Positions 13,906 to 25,422 of a DNA stretch of 64,000 bases are shown one piece after another. A model generated the notes under the pieces. That model had not been told where the DNA came from and made no database searches. It saw only the letters and a list, made by a program, of their open reading frames with translations. Location: contig OZ023269.1 of assembly GCA_964006375.1 (NCBI GenBank), forward strand, positions 3,038,001 to 3,102,000. The letters run 5' to 3'. The stretch's first letter is position 1; each line of letters opens with the position of its first letter. A program made the position numbers and the translations under genes. This DNA comes from Tillus elongatus. Lineage: Eukaryota > Arthropoda > Insecta > Coleoptera > Cleridae.

Positions 13906-14590
13906 CTTTAAGTTTCCTTTAAGAAAAAGTAGATACACAAAAGAATTAAAGCATGTTAAGAACGTGGCCGATTATAACGGATACACTGCTTGCCTAGTGG
14001 AGAAATTAATTAACAAACAAAAAACACAGAAAATGTTGGCGGAATCAACGACTTTTAGAAGAGAGAAGGCCGAAAAAACTTTGTTTACTGACCATTTGAA
14101 CCTCGAATCACAAGGGGTCTAGATAGAATTTAAAAAAAAACAATTTGCAACTAACATTTTAGACAAAAAATACTTGTAAAAACTTGCTGGGTAACCCAAA
14201 GACATGGATAGTATGGCCAAAGTGTCGAGAATTTATGAAATAAGTTGTGAAGATTGTGATCTTAAATACGTCGGACAAACAAGAGGATCCATTGGTATTG
14301 GATCCAAAGAATATTTAGCACAATTAAGATACTGTACTATAGATAGATCTTCCATCGCCCGACATATTTGGAATAATAATAATCACGTTAATGGGGAGAA
14401 TCTAAAAATAATAAGAAATGTTAGAAAACAGGGATAGCTAAATGCTTTCGAAAGTATATATAGATAATAAAAGGATACAGATATTTCCGCCAAACAAAAT
14501 ATGTTAATTTTGGTGTCGTTGAACCTCCCTAAATCGTTAGTGACCGACTACATGCAGAAGAATATTAATGGAGTTGTGGGTGTAAGATAT
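13780..14590 (+). pseudogene. Penelope-like element: RT end and GIY-YIG endonuclease
   Basis: Downstream of the palindrome the broken frame continues as a PLE polyprotein. IKFTHELEINNTLPFIDLLVIKNEDTLEF matches the last part of PLE RT. A connecting region with several stops follows, including KNVADYNGYTACLVEKL in another frame. At 14204-14437 an open segment carries a GIY-YIG-type endonuclease: RIYEISCEDCDLKYVGQT, then SSIARHIWNNNNH, which is the order found in PLE endonucleases. The C-terminal tail LNLPKSLVTDYMQKNINGV ends near 14560. PLEs are RT elements distinct from LINEs. Stops at 13891, 14121 and elsewhere show this copy is dead. Confidence 0.8.
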
Positions 14591-14790
14591 TTTGAATTTT
14601 TCGTCCTCTAATGACACTAACTGGGTTAATGAAACGATCGTCAGCTTTTAAAAAAAAATGTGGTGATTTGGGTTCTCCAAGTGTGCTTATCAGTGCTCAT
14701 TACAGGTTACACTCTTCTCCAAGTGTGCTTATCAGTGCTCATAACAGGTTCCAATATTCACTTAGTTTTCGATCAATGTTGAAGTGAGCA
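14591..14790 (+). repeat. PLE tail with degenerate hammerhead-like motif
   Basis: At 14596-14635 the tail reads CTAATGACACTAACTGGG, then a complementary strand, GAA, the self-complementary ACGATCGT and C. This resembles a type I hammerhead core with a G-to-A change in CUGAUGA and one extra base after it. The related tail at 46370-46530 keeps CTGATGA but has lost the stem III symmetry. Downstream sequence (GTGATTTGGGTTCTCCAA) recurs at 18668 and 46470, and a 30-bp part is duplicated here. Confidence 0.55.
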
Positions 14791-14812
14791 AGTTCTTTTG
14801 GATTCATTGAAT

Positions 14813-14965
14813 GTTGTTGTCCTTACTTGGTGAAACTAGTCCATACTACCTACAGACTTGGAGTCTACTTCTCTGGTTTCACTGTTGGGTTTTGTTTGTT
14901 TCACTTACAGAAACAAAATCCAACAGTAAAGCCAGAGAAGTAGTCTCCAAGTCTGTATGAAGTTC
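14813..14965. repeat. Family C foldback hairpin
   Basis: Arms at about 14851-14895 and 14915-14960 are inverted repeats with only a few mismatches around CAGACTTGGAGTCTACTTCT and its complement. It is preceded by TTGGTGAAACTAGTCCATA, the family C/F opening. The loop is about 20 bp. Confidence 0.8.
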
Positions 14966-15131
14966 TTTTGGGTTCTATATTAAGTTTTTCCTAGTTATTG
15001 CGAAAAATCTTGGTAGACACTTTCTTGCTTTGTTTTTTTTCTTAGTAAAATAATTAGTTCTAGAAACTATTTTTGTTGATTAAATGGAAGAGCAACCATT
15101 GGTTGAATGGTGCCAGCACATTTTTACAGTT

Positions 15132-15134
<3 letters not shown>

Positions 15135-15213
<79 letters not shown>
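15135..15213. repeat. (TA)n microsatellite
   Basis: About 39 TA units. The flanks do not match family A. An (ATT)n run follows at 15232-15252. Confidence 0.95.
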
Positions 15214-15216
<3 letters not shown>

Positions 15217-15254
15217 CTTCCAAATAAATATACTATTATTATTATTATTATTAT

Positions 15255-16390
15255 CGTTATATTGAAATATTTAACAATGACGCTTGTTTTCTCTCATTCA
15301 AATGCTTTAAACGCAACACCAAAAAATATCTTTAAAAACAAGCGAACTTAATATTACTTCTTCTCGGATTCTTTTCTTTTCTTCGATTCTTGTTCTTACT
15401 TATTCTAGTTCATTATGTTTATTTGCTTTAATTTTCTGTGTTCTTTGCTTAATGATAGTTTATAAGGCGGAGGCTGTACCCAAGAGAGGTTAAGGGGGCG
15501 CTAAGCCTAACAAATTTGTATTGGCTGTTTTATCCCCATTCTTTTTGTTCAGAGATTAAAAAAATTGTATTACTTATTTATTTATTATCATTGGTTAAAG
15601 CTGTAACTGCTAAGGAATACGTTTTTTGCAATGACTATTATGGTGTGGTGTGGTTTTTATAAATAGGCATTTTAAGCTTGAGATATATATTTTATCTTTA
15701 TCAAAAAAACAAGTTATTTTGAAATGTTTTTGGCAGCTAATAGTATTTAAACCTTTTTAAAGCTTATATGAAATAACAAAAAGTCTGTGTAGATGCTTAT
15801 TCTACGATGCTGAAACATGTAAATTCTAATTTATTCTCCGGGTTGCATATCTTACAAATAGTGGCAGAGTGAAATTGCTTGTCGTTTTTGATACCACTGT
15901 TTACCTACAAAATTATTTTATCTTTTTATACGTAAGAGCACCTTCTTAAACTCTACACTCCTGAAATGTAGAGCTGGTATAGCTGAGGCTGTAAAAGTTT
16001 ACCCAGTAGAAGAATCTCTGAAAAATATGCTGAACTCACTTTGGTTGCAGGATGAATCTGAATGTACAATAACAGGAGAATAAAAATAGACTCTACATGA
16101 ATGCGAACTACCTCATATAGTCCTGTAGGATTTACGGAGGTTTTACCACGTGAAAATATTGTACATTAGTGAGAACTGAATAATGAATGACATCGCGGTG
16201 GAGATAACTCTTTCTGCAGTGTCATTGACTTGATAATTTTATTTTATTAGGTCGGTTAACTTTTAGCCCATCTCTAGTCGAGAAATTTGACTCTTAAAAC
16301 TCATATAATCTTCGAATGAGTCACTACGTCCTATCATAAAGTTACACATAAGGATATTCGTTATCCTTCGCTGCTATCTTTTATTGACTT
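15255..16390. other. No recognisable feature
   Basis: AT-rich sequence without recognisable coding segments, repeats shared with the rest of the window, or RNA genes. Confidence 0.5.
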
Positions 16391-16394
16391 TGTT

Positions 16395-18612
<2,218 letters not shown>

Positions 18613-18614
<2 letters not shown>

Positions 18615-18623
18615 TATATATAT

Positions 18624-18660
<37 letters not shown>

Positions 18661-18663
18661 TAT
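18613..18663. repeat. (TA)n microsatellite
   Basis: Right-hand TA tract of the mariner-A insertion, with one phase slip near 18635. A PLE-tail sequence follows on the right. Confidence 0.95.
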
Positions 18664-18790
18664 GTGTTGTGGTGATTTGGGTTCTCCAAATGTACTTATC
18701 GGTGCTCATCACGGGTTCCAGTTTTTACATAGTGATTTAACTTACCTTTGTAGTACACTTACCAACTTATTTCCTTATATCATTATGTCT
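18664..18790 (+). repeat. PLE-tail fragment
   Basis: GTGGTGATTTGGGTTCTCCAA and GCTCATCACGGGTTCCA match the PLE tails at 14660-14760 and 46455-46530. No coding sequence. Confidence 0.6.
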
Positions 18791-19790
18791 TTAAAACCAC
18801 CTTGGACCTTTTTGTTGGTAATTGTGCAAGGAGGGGTTGACATATAGTTATTGACACATAGTTAAAGTCACAACCAGTACTCAGACCAGCGGATAGCATA
18901 TACTTTGTGGTGTGTCTACGTCTGTATGGGAATGGCGGAACAGGTAGTAGTAGTAATGGTAGTTTTTCGAAGTTTTTCGGTATGTAATTACTACTTACAT
19001 TGACAACGGTTCTATACTATTAATATTTTAGAGACTCTAGCTAGTGTGAGAGTAATTACATTTCCTTCCATAAGATAAAAAAATATGATATATTGCCATA
19101 TGAAATGAAGCACCAACAAATTTCCATCAAACAATATTTTAATTTAATAGCCGCGTTAAAACGTCCCATTAATATAACTTATGTATATGTAGGAAAACTG
19201 CGAAGCCTGTTAAATATAAGTAGTATATCTTTACATTAACAAGGTGCTTGAGAGCGTAATTTAGGAGAGCAATGTAAATATCTAAGATAATTCACCCCAG
19301 TGGCGTAGTTTGCGATTTATTTCTGACAGTTTCAATGCATTACCGTAACCACGGCCTAGGCTATTTTTCAACATATTGTAACGTGTTTTATTGCTAACCA
19401 GCTTTTGCCAGAGTCTTTCCTGTCCCCATTTCATTTTATGTTGTGTTGAGCTTCCCACTAAGTACGAGAACCATCTGAAGTGACTCCCCATTTCAAATGG
19501 TTGTTATTTTTTATTTAATAAAACCATTTTATATTTTCTTAACGTACTTTACAAGTTCCAGACTATCTAAAATACACACTTTCTTTTCGGATAAATTAAA
19601 CAGAGTTCGGAATTTAAACAAGCCATGCTATATTTGTTATGACACAAGATAATACTAAAGAGTATCTAGTTCTAAAAACATGTTTTGGTGGCAACAAAAC
19701 CTTAATCACCCTAGACCTGAAAGAGATCTGCCTGCTGTTTGGCGGTTTTGTGGTATTTATAGTATGCGTCTCCCGTCACCGTTATCAGGA
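18791..19790. other. No recognisable feature
   Basis: AT-rich. A 69-residue open frame on the minus strand at 19282-19491 (SYLVGSSTQHKMKWGQERL within it) has no recognised family and no supporting context. Confidence 0.45.
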
Positions 19791-19858
19791 TCTTTAGTGG
19801 GGTCGGTAATGTTTTTTTTTATGTCAACAACACACCACGAGAGCTTGCAGCCCAAATA

Positions 19859-21560
19859 CTATAGTACCGTGGGTGTCGACAAGGAGGAAAGAGGCAACTT
19901 GTTAATTCTGGACTTGAAGGTTTGGAGGTTCGGAGGAGAAGGAAATACATGTGCCGGCAAGGAATTCCACAACTTGTAAGTCCCAGGGACAAGAGAGTGG
20001 ATATAACAAGATGTTTTATGGCTGGTGACCTGGACAGTAAAAGGGTGCATTCGCTCTGTTCCCCTGGCAGATCTGTGGGGGGCAGCAGGTGGAGGGACTA
20101 TGGAAGAAAGCTCATCTGAGCAATGCTTGTGCAGATATCTATTAAAGAGAGAGAGAGAGAGAGAGAGAGAGGGCACCAACGGCACGTCGGTGGGCAACGG
20201 ATGACAGCCTTTGGGTGAGGGCAGGGTCACCGATAAGACGTATAGCTCTCTTCTGAATGGGGTCCAGGATAGCGAGTGTAGAAGCGGCAGCGGTACCCCA
20301 GATGTGGAAGCAGTATTTGAGGTTTGGTCTTATTTGTGAAGTATATAACGTATAGAGATTAGCTGGTGAAAAGTATTTGCGAGCCCGGAAGAGGAAATCT
20401 AATTTCTTAGCAGCCGCTTCTGCAATTGATGTGACATGTTGGTGCCAATTGAGATTTCGATCCACAGAAATGCCAACTAGTGAAAAGGACTCATTATTTT
20501 GAATAACTTGGTTGTTCATTGTGATGGGTCTAGGGCTGGTGTATCTCTCATGACATAGACTGAAATTTGGTGGGGTTGAATGGAACAAGATTTCTACTTC
20601 CCCAGTAGGGGCTAAAGCTGAATCTTGAGGGACTCCTGCATTAATTGGATACAGTTTAGAGGAATGGCCATCCACGACAACAGAAATGCTCCGGTTGGAG
20701 AGGAAATTTGCTGTCCAGGTACAGAGTTTTGGTGGTAGGCCATACGTCGGAAGTTTATTAAGCAGCGCTGCGTGCCAGGCCTGGTCTAATGCTTTGGATA
20801 TGTCTAGAGCGGCAATCTGGGATTCCCCGTGTAGTTCCATAGACTTGTTCCAAGAATGGGTGACAAAGGAAAGGAGGTGGGCAGTTGATCTACGCTGAGG
20901 GAATCCATACTGCCTGTCGTGGATTAGACTGTGTTTTTCCAGAAATTTTAGCAATTTGGTGTTTATATACTTTTCCATCACTTTAGAGACGACTGAAAGG
21001 AGAGAAATAGACCTGTATTTGCTAGGAAGTGCTTTGGATCTTTTACTGTGGACGAGTTGTACTCGAGCAGTTTTCCAGTTATTAGGAAATATGCCTCTAT
21101 TGTAAGATGTCTAAAACAGACGAGTCAGGACAGGAGCAAGTTCTGGTGCGCATTTTTTGTCAACAATTGCTGGGATCTCGTCAAGACCAGAGGCTTTCCT
21201 GGTATTAAGAGAAGAGAACATCTTTCGTATCTTTTTAGTTTTGAAAATGATATCCGTCATTTTATAAGCGACATTAAGGACTGTTGGTGGTTGAACATTT
21301 AGAGGTGGGTTGTGATTCGAATTGCGGGCGAACAACGAGGCAAAAAGTTCAGCCTTGCCCGGGGTGGTGAAAACATTTCGTGCCCTGAAACAAGAGATGG
21401 GAACGTGCTCTTGCAGAAATTATTCCCAACAGATACATGTTGTGTTGGGTACCAGAATCTGAGAAAGCAACGATTTAAAATATGGACTTTCCAGGAAAAG
21501 AGAGCAGTTGTCTTTCATTGGGGTTATATGTTCTGTAGCTCCAACCCTGGTCTTTACCGT
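19859..21560 (-). pseudogene. Non-LTR RT with catalytic core deleted
   Basis: Read right to left, this is the second half of a LINE ORF2. RNARKASGLDEIPAI-type sequence begins near 21335, followed by GIFPNNWKTARV-like and SISLLSVVSKVMEKYI sequence. One long frame (20981-20142) continues with HDRQYGFPQRRSTAHLL, the motif A region ALDISKALDQAWHA, and NAGVPQDSALAPT. It then jumps to GEVEILFHST and the thumb (LVGISVDRNLNWHQHV), so the YADD catalytic box is missing. A (GA)n expansion at 20146-20171 shifts the frame, and the C-terminus continues to 19859 with YKLWNSLPAHVFPSPP. The closest resemblance is to insect I/Jockey-group LINEs. A second 3' fragment of the same family lies at 25423-25905. Confidence 0.85.
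20145..20172. repeat. (GA)n microsatellite
   Basis: GA run inside the LINE pseudogene. It encodes SLSLSL on the minus strand and causes a frameshift relative to the C-terminal segment. Confidence 0.95.
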
Positions 21561-21786
21561 TAACATTTCGTATTAATAATGTTCTCTATTTATTATTAAC
21601 ATATAAAAACCAAAGCGCCCTGACCTATTAACCTTCTGTGCCCTTTAAGCAGGTTTCTCGGAAAACTAGTATCAAGACGACGAAACATTTTGAAAAAGCG
21701 CATAATACCCTATTAACCATGCCATTTGGGGTTACCAAAAGGCTTCATAGTTATCTTTTTATAAATAAAATAATTGTCAAAGGTAT

Positions 21787-21788
<2 letters not shown>

Positions 21789-21881
<93 letters not shown>
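21789..21881. repeat. (TA)n microsatellite
   Basis: About 46 TA units immediately upstream of a LINE RT fragment. Confidence 0.96.
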
Positions 21882-21883
<2 letters not shown>

Positions 21884-21884
21884 A

Positions 21885-22210
21885 CCGTAACATTTATTGA
21901 TGCAACACAAGCTGTTGGTAAAAAATGGACGACGTGCTTCTCTTCAGAACAGCTAAAAGTCAACACTCACCCTTGTATAATTAAAATAAAAATTACTGAT
22001 TGCTTCACCAAAAATAGCGCATTTGCTGTCAGAATAAACGCTGAATTCTCAACAACAAAAGCAATTCTCACAAGAGTACCTCAAGGACCGATATTGGGAC
22101 CTACTCTATATAAATTAATTGTAAGCGACATACCAAGTCAGCAAGGTTCCTCATTGTTGATTAATGCAGTCGATACTAAGAGAGCAAATTATGCTAATTT
22201 ATCTAAATAA
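21885..22210 (+). pseudogene. Jockey-like RT fragment
   Basis: The frame [16 protein letters not shown] resembles degraded RT motif A (FLDVxKAFDxVW). LTRVPQGPILGPTLYKLIVSDIP is a clear RT motif around the conserved PQG. The YADD box is degraded to NAVDTKRANYANL. Stops end the frame at 22210. It is a short, truncated LINE remnant next to a TA tract. Confidence 0.7.
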
Positions 22211-22377
22211 AGCTACAACATATTGCAAGGACTGGGGAATGCCCATAATCTAGAAACGACAAATCAATTCACTTTTACCACAAAAAATAGTAGCGTTGCC
22301 TGCTGGGTTTGTTTTTATATAAGGCTGGTTTGTTATCAGAAATCAATTCGTTGCCCATGTCGCTACGCAATTTATTG

Positions 22378-22450
22378 ATTGTTGTTGCCCTTACTTGGTG
22401 AAACTGGTCTATACTACATACAGACTTTGAGACTACTTCTTTGGCTTCAA
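22378..22450 (+). repeat. Family C arm (single)
   Basis: TTGTTGCCCTTACTTGGTGA followed by CATACAGACTTTGAGACTAC matches the left arm of the foldback at 14813. No partner arm is visible. Confidence 0.6.
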
Positions 22451-22640
22451 TTTATTAAATTTATCTCTACGCTCGTGCTGCCTCTGGTGTAAGGGGTTGT
22501 ATCGTCGGCGAACCGTACTACGAAATGTACATTGTCAAGTAAATAAATAATATTAAAGATACCAGGAGAGGACCAAAAATGTAGCTCAGTGGTATTCCAC
22601 TGAAGTGACCCAGTCATGACACACATATTGCCTATCGTTA
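22450..22640 (-). pseudogene. LINE RT fragment, 3' side of the array insertion
   Basis: On the minus strand this encodes, in two frames, SGIPLSYIFGPLLVSLIL (the GxPQGSxLGPLLF motif, degraded) and LDNVHFVVRFADDTTPYT, which contains the FADD catalytic box of RT. Upstream on that strand the frame reads QYVCHDWVTS and runs to the edge of the 306-bp array. It continues beyond the array at 24152-24225. One frameshift separates the PLL and FADD segments. Confidence 0.75.
22628..22640. repeat. 13-bp target-site duplication, left copy
   Basis: TTGCCTATCGTTA directly abuts the left end of the 306-bp array. An identical copy lies at 24152-24164 on the other side. Confidence 0.85.
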
Positions 22641-22833
22641 AAACACTAAGGGAGTAGCGAACGTGTCGCCACCTAGTTCGGAACCAAGTACTTGTTGTCA
22701 CGCCCGCTCCAAATAATACAGAGTATTAAAAATAGAGACGGTATACAACTAACTAACAATTCAAAAAATTGTTAGCCCTGGCCCATTTCTACCCCAATAT
22801 AGGGACAAAGTATGTAAGACTAGATGCATTCTC

Positions 22834-22902
22834 GCAACAATTAGAACCGTAGACCGGTTTCGCTCTCATTAGAGCTCTTCAGTACGGCATACTAATTGCA
22901 GC
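22834..22902 (-). ncRNA. Type I hammerhead ribozyme, unit 1
   Basis: Read on the minus strand: stem I outer strand GCAATTAG, inner strand GCCGTA, core CTGAAGA, stem II GCTCT-AATG-AGAGC, GAA, self-complementary ACCGGT, then C17. Cleavage is predicted after GTC, between plus-strand positions 22852 and 22851. TACGGT then pairs with GCCGTA (6 bp), followed after a small internal loop by CTAATTG with CAATTAG (7 bp). All invariant core bases are present. Stem III is too short to close well in a monomer, as in other animal hammerheads thought to work as dimers. Confidence 0.92.
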
Positions 22903-23139
22903 AAAAATGCACCAAAAATATCACGGCTATCGTATAGCCAGTCTTAAAACACTAAGTGAGTAGCGAACGTGTCGCCACCTAGTTCGGAACCAAGTACTTG
23001 TTGTCACGCCCGCTCCAAATAATACAGAGTATTAAAAATAGAGACGGTATACAACTAACTAACAATTCAAAAAATTGTTAGCCCTGGCACATTTCTACCC
23101 CAATATAGGGACAAAGTATGTAAGACTAGATGCATTCTC

Positions 23140-23208
23140 GCAACAATTAGAACCGTAGACCGGTTTCGCTCTCATTAGAGCTCTTCAGTACGGCATACTA
23201 ATTGCAGC
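23140..23208 (-). ncRNA. Type I hammerhead ribozyme, unit 2
   Basis: Identical in core and stems to unit 1, placed 306 bp further on. Confidence 0.92.
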
Positions 23209-23445
23209 AAAAATGCACCAAAAATATCACGGCTATCGTATAGCCAGTCTTAAAACACTAAGTGAGTAGCGAACGTGTCGCCACCTAGTTCGGAACCAAG
23301 TACTTGTTGTCACGCCCGCTCCAAATAATACAGAGTATTAAAAATAGAGACGGTATACAACTAACTAACAATTCAAAAAATTGTTAGCCCTGGCCCATTT
23401 CTACCCCAATATAGGGACAAAGTATGTAAGACTAGATGCATTCTC

Positions 23446-23514
23446 GCAACAATTAGAACCGTAGACCGGTTTCGCTCTCATTAGAGCTCTTCAGTACGGC
23501 ATACTAATTGCAGC
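23446..23514 (-). ncRNA. Type I hammerhead ribozyme, unit 3
   Basis: Identical in core and stems to unit 1. Confidence 0.92.
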
Positions 23515-23751
23515 AAAAATGCACCAAAAATATCACGGCTATCGTATAGCCAGTCTTAAAACACTAAGTGAGTAGCGAACGTGTCGCCACCTAGTTCGGA
23601 ACCAAGTACTTGTTGTCACGCCCGCTCCAAATAATACAGAGTATTAAAAATAGAGACGGTATACAACTAACTAACAATTCAAAAAATTGTTAGCCCTGGC
23701 CCATTTCTACCCCAATATAGGGACAAAGTATGTAAGACTAGATGCATTCTC

Positions 23752-23821
23752 GCAACAATTTAGAACCGTAGACCGGTTTCGCTCTCATTAGAGCTCTTCA
23801 GTACGGCATACTAATTGCAGC
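23752..23821 (-). ncRNA. Type I hammerhead ribozyme, unit 4
   Basis: Same core. One extra T lies in the stem I internal loop (CAATTTAGAACC on the plus strand), which should be tolerated. Confidence 0.9.
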
Positions 23822-24065
23822 AAAAATGCACCAAAAATATCACGGCTATCGTATAGCCAGTCTTAAAACACTAAGTGAGTAGCGAACGTGTCGCCACCTA
23901 GTTCGGAACCAAGTACTTGTTGTCACGCCCGCTCCAGCGGGCGTGACTCCAGGAGCGGGCGTGACAACAAGTACTTGGTTCCGAACTAGGTGGCGACACG
24001 TTCGCTACTCACTTAGTGTTTTAAGACTGGCTATACGATAGCCGTGATATTTTTGGTGCATTTTT

Positions 24066-24134
24066 GCTGCAATTAGTATGCCGTACTGAAGAGCTCTAAT
24101 GAGAGCGAAACCGGTCTACGGTTCTAATTGTTGC
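24066..24134 (+). ncRNA. Type I hammerhead ribozyme, inverted unit
   Basis: The inverted partial unit carries the same motif on the plus strand, with CTGAAGA at about 24085-24091, GAAACCGGTC at 24107-24116 and predicted cleavage after 24116. If RNA were made across the array, this copy would be antisense to the other four. Confidence 0.9.
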
Positions 24135-24151
24135 GAGAATGCATCTAGTCT

Positions 24152-24164
24152 TTGCCTATCGTTA
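24152..24164. repeat. 13-bp target-site duplication, right copy
   Basis: TTGCCTATCGTTA, identical to 22628-22640. Confidence 0.85.
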
Positions 24165-24225
24165 TTTAAATAGATAAAGTAGCACCAACCGCACGCTTAC
24201 CAGAATTACACTACTTTAATTTCTG
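24152..24225 (-). pseudogene. LINE RT fragment, 5' side of the array insertion
   Basis: On the minus strand the sequence entering the duplication reads FIYLNNDRQ, and the other flank continues with YVCHDWVTS. Joined across one copy of the 13-bp repeat this gives the familiar YLxNRxQYV element of LINE RTs. The fragment is short and soon runs into a MITE B end near 24240. Confidence 0.6.
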
Positions 24226-24239
24226 AAGCAGAGCGTAAT

Positions 24240-24290
24240 AAAAGGTCTGGATGCAGCAAGTGCGTGATGGTGGTGAATTCTCATACAACT
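24240..24290 (+). repeat. MITE B terminal fragment
   Basis: TCTGGATGCAGCAAGTGCG followed by TGATGGTGGTGAATTCTCAT matches the left end of MITE B. The partner end is missing. Confidence 0.65.
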
Positions 24291-24299
24291 GATTTGGCA

Positions 24300-25150
24300 C
24301 CAAACATTTTTTAAATTTAAATGCTTATAACCGTTTTTTTTTTCGACGTGAATAAAAACTGATTTAGTTACGTAATATACAATGAACATACAAAACACTG
24401 TTATAATATTTTAGGAATTGTTTTCAAAATTGTATTTGCGATAATAATCTTTTCCCTTTGACAATTTTGAGCCGCCTATTATTAGTTGCTAATAAATCTT
24501 GTCGACATTTCCCAGAATCTTTGATAAATGTTACCTTAATACTTTAAAATGAAAACATTCATCATTTTGTTAGAAAGTTTACACATATTTCGATCTGGAA
24601 ACTAGGTTTCTTTCATGCGGAACTGTTTCACGTTCCCCTCACATATTTCCAAAGTCATAATGGTCCAGATACAAAGCAAGGAACTGCTTGTTAAAATATC
24701 ACGTAGGAAAGGGATACTACTACTACCCCATTTAGTCGAAATTGAAACCGAAATAATCGTCTTAACAGAATTTCGCCGTTGATTAACATGAAGGCACATG
24801 TGTAACCTAACATTCCTTTAACTTGTTCGAATGTTCCCTCTGTTAGAATAAACCAACAACCCTTTAATTGATGCGTAGATTAACAGACACAGAACATCAT
24901 GGATAATGTGATTAAGCAAATTAGGTAAATAGATTTCACCAGTGAAGATTACACAACGAAAGTTTTTTCCAAAAACTGTTAATTAGCCTGTTTAAATATA
25001 AATGTTTGGCATCAAAACGTTACGTCCAACCTTTTTTTTTATAATAAAACGTAACTGTCCTTTTATTAAAACAAATATCGAGCGTGGAAAATTACGTAAC
25101 TTGCTAATTATTTAATTATTATTAATTATATGTTCTTGTATTTTGATAAA
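24300..25150. other. No recognisable feature
   Basis: AT-rich sequence with no identifiable element or gene. Confidence 0.5.
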
Positions 25151-25159
25151 AATAAGTAA

Positions 25160-25230
25160 TTTCGGTAACTGAAATGATGTTTGCAAATTTGATTAAAATG
25201 GGCCCATTATCTTTTAAGTTATCGGTGTGA

Positions 25231-25309
<79 letters not shown>

Positions 25310-25422
25310 ATATGTATGTATGTAAGTATAAATTAAAACTGACCCTGGATATGGGTTCTAGGGGGCCTAGTTCGCGCTCGTTTAAACAATTTTTTTCTAA
25401 ATGCAAAAGTCGGGGTCTCCTG
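25160..25422 (+). repeat. Family A copy with intact TA core
   Basis: The end-2 edge (CTTTTAAGTTATCGGTGTGA) runs into (TA)n at 25233-25307, followed by the end-1 edge on the other strand (TGACCCTGGATATGGGTTCT, then GGGGCCTAGTTCGCGCTC). The order end-2, TA, end-1 is the basic architecture of this family. Confidence 0.85.

Larger units (their letters stand above)
22641..24151 (-). mobile_element. Hammerhead satellite / retrozyme array, 306-bp unit
   Basis: Four complete units and parts of others are repeated with a period of 306 bp; landmark ACGTGTCGCC lies at 22661, 22967, 23273, 23579 and 23886. Units differ by only a few substitutions and one inserted T. Each complete unit has a type I hammerhead ribozyme on the minus strand, a perfect hairpin CTAACAATT/AATTGTTAG, and the small palindrome GGCTATCGTATAGCC. 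The main array runs to 23936. After 15 bp of junction sequence, a partial inverted unit spans 23952-24151. The block is bounded by a 13-bp direct repeat and splits a LINE RT frame. Length, tandem structure and ribozyme type match known animal hammerhead satellites (newt satellite 2, schistosome Sm-alpha, Dolichopoda pDo500) and retrozymes. It has no protein-coding role. Confidence 0.93.

Noticed and set aside
22641..23936. CRISPR array
   Set aside because: Repeat units are 306 bp, directly adjacent and nearly identical throughout, with no short repeat/unique spacer pattern. The genome is eukaryotic.
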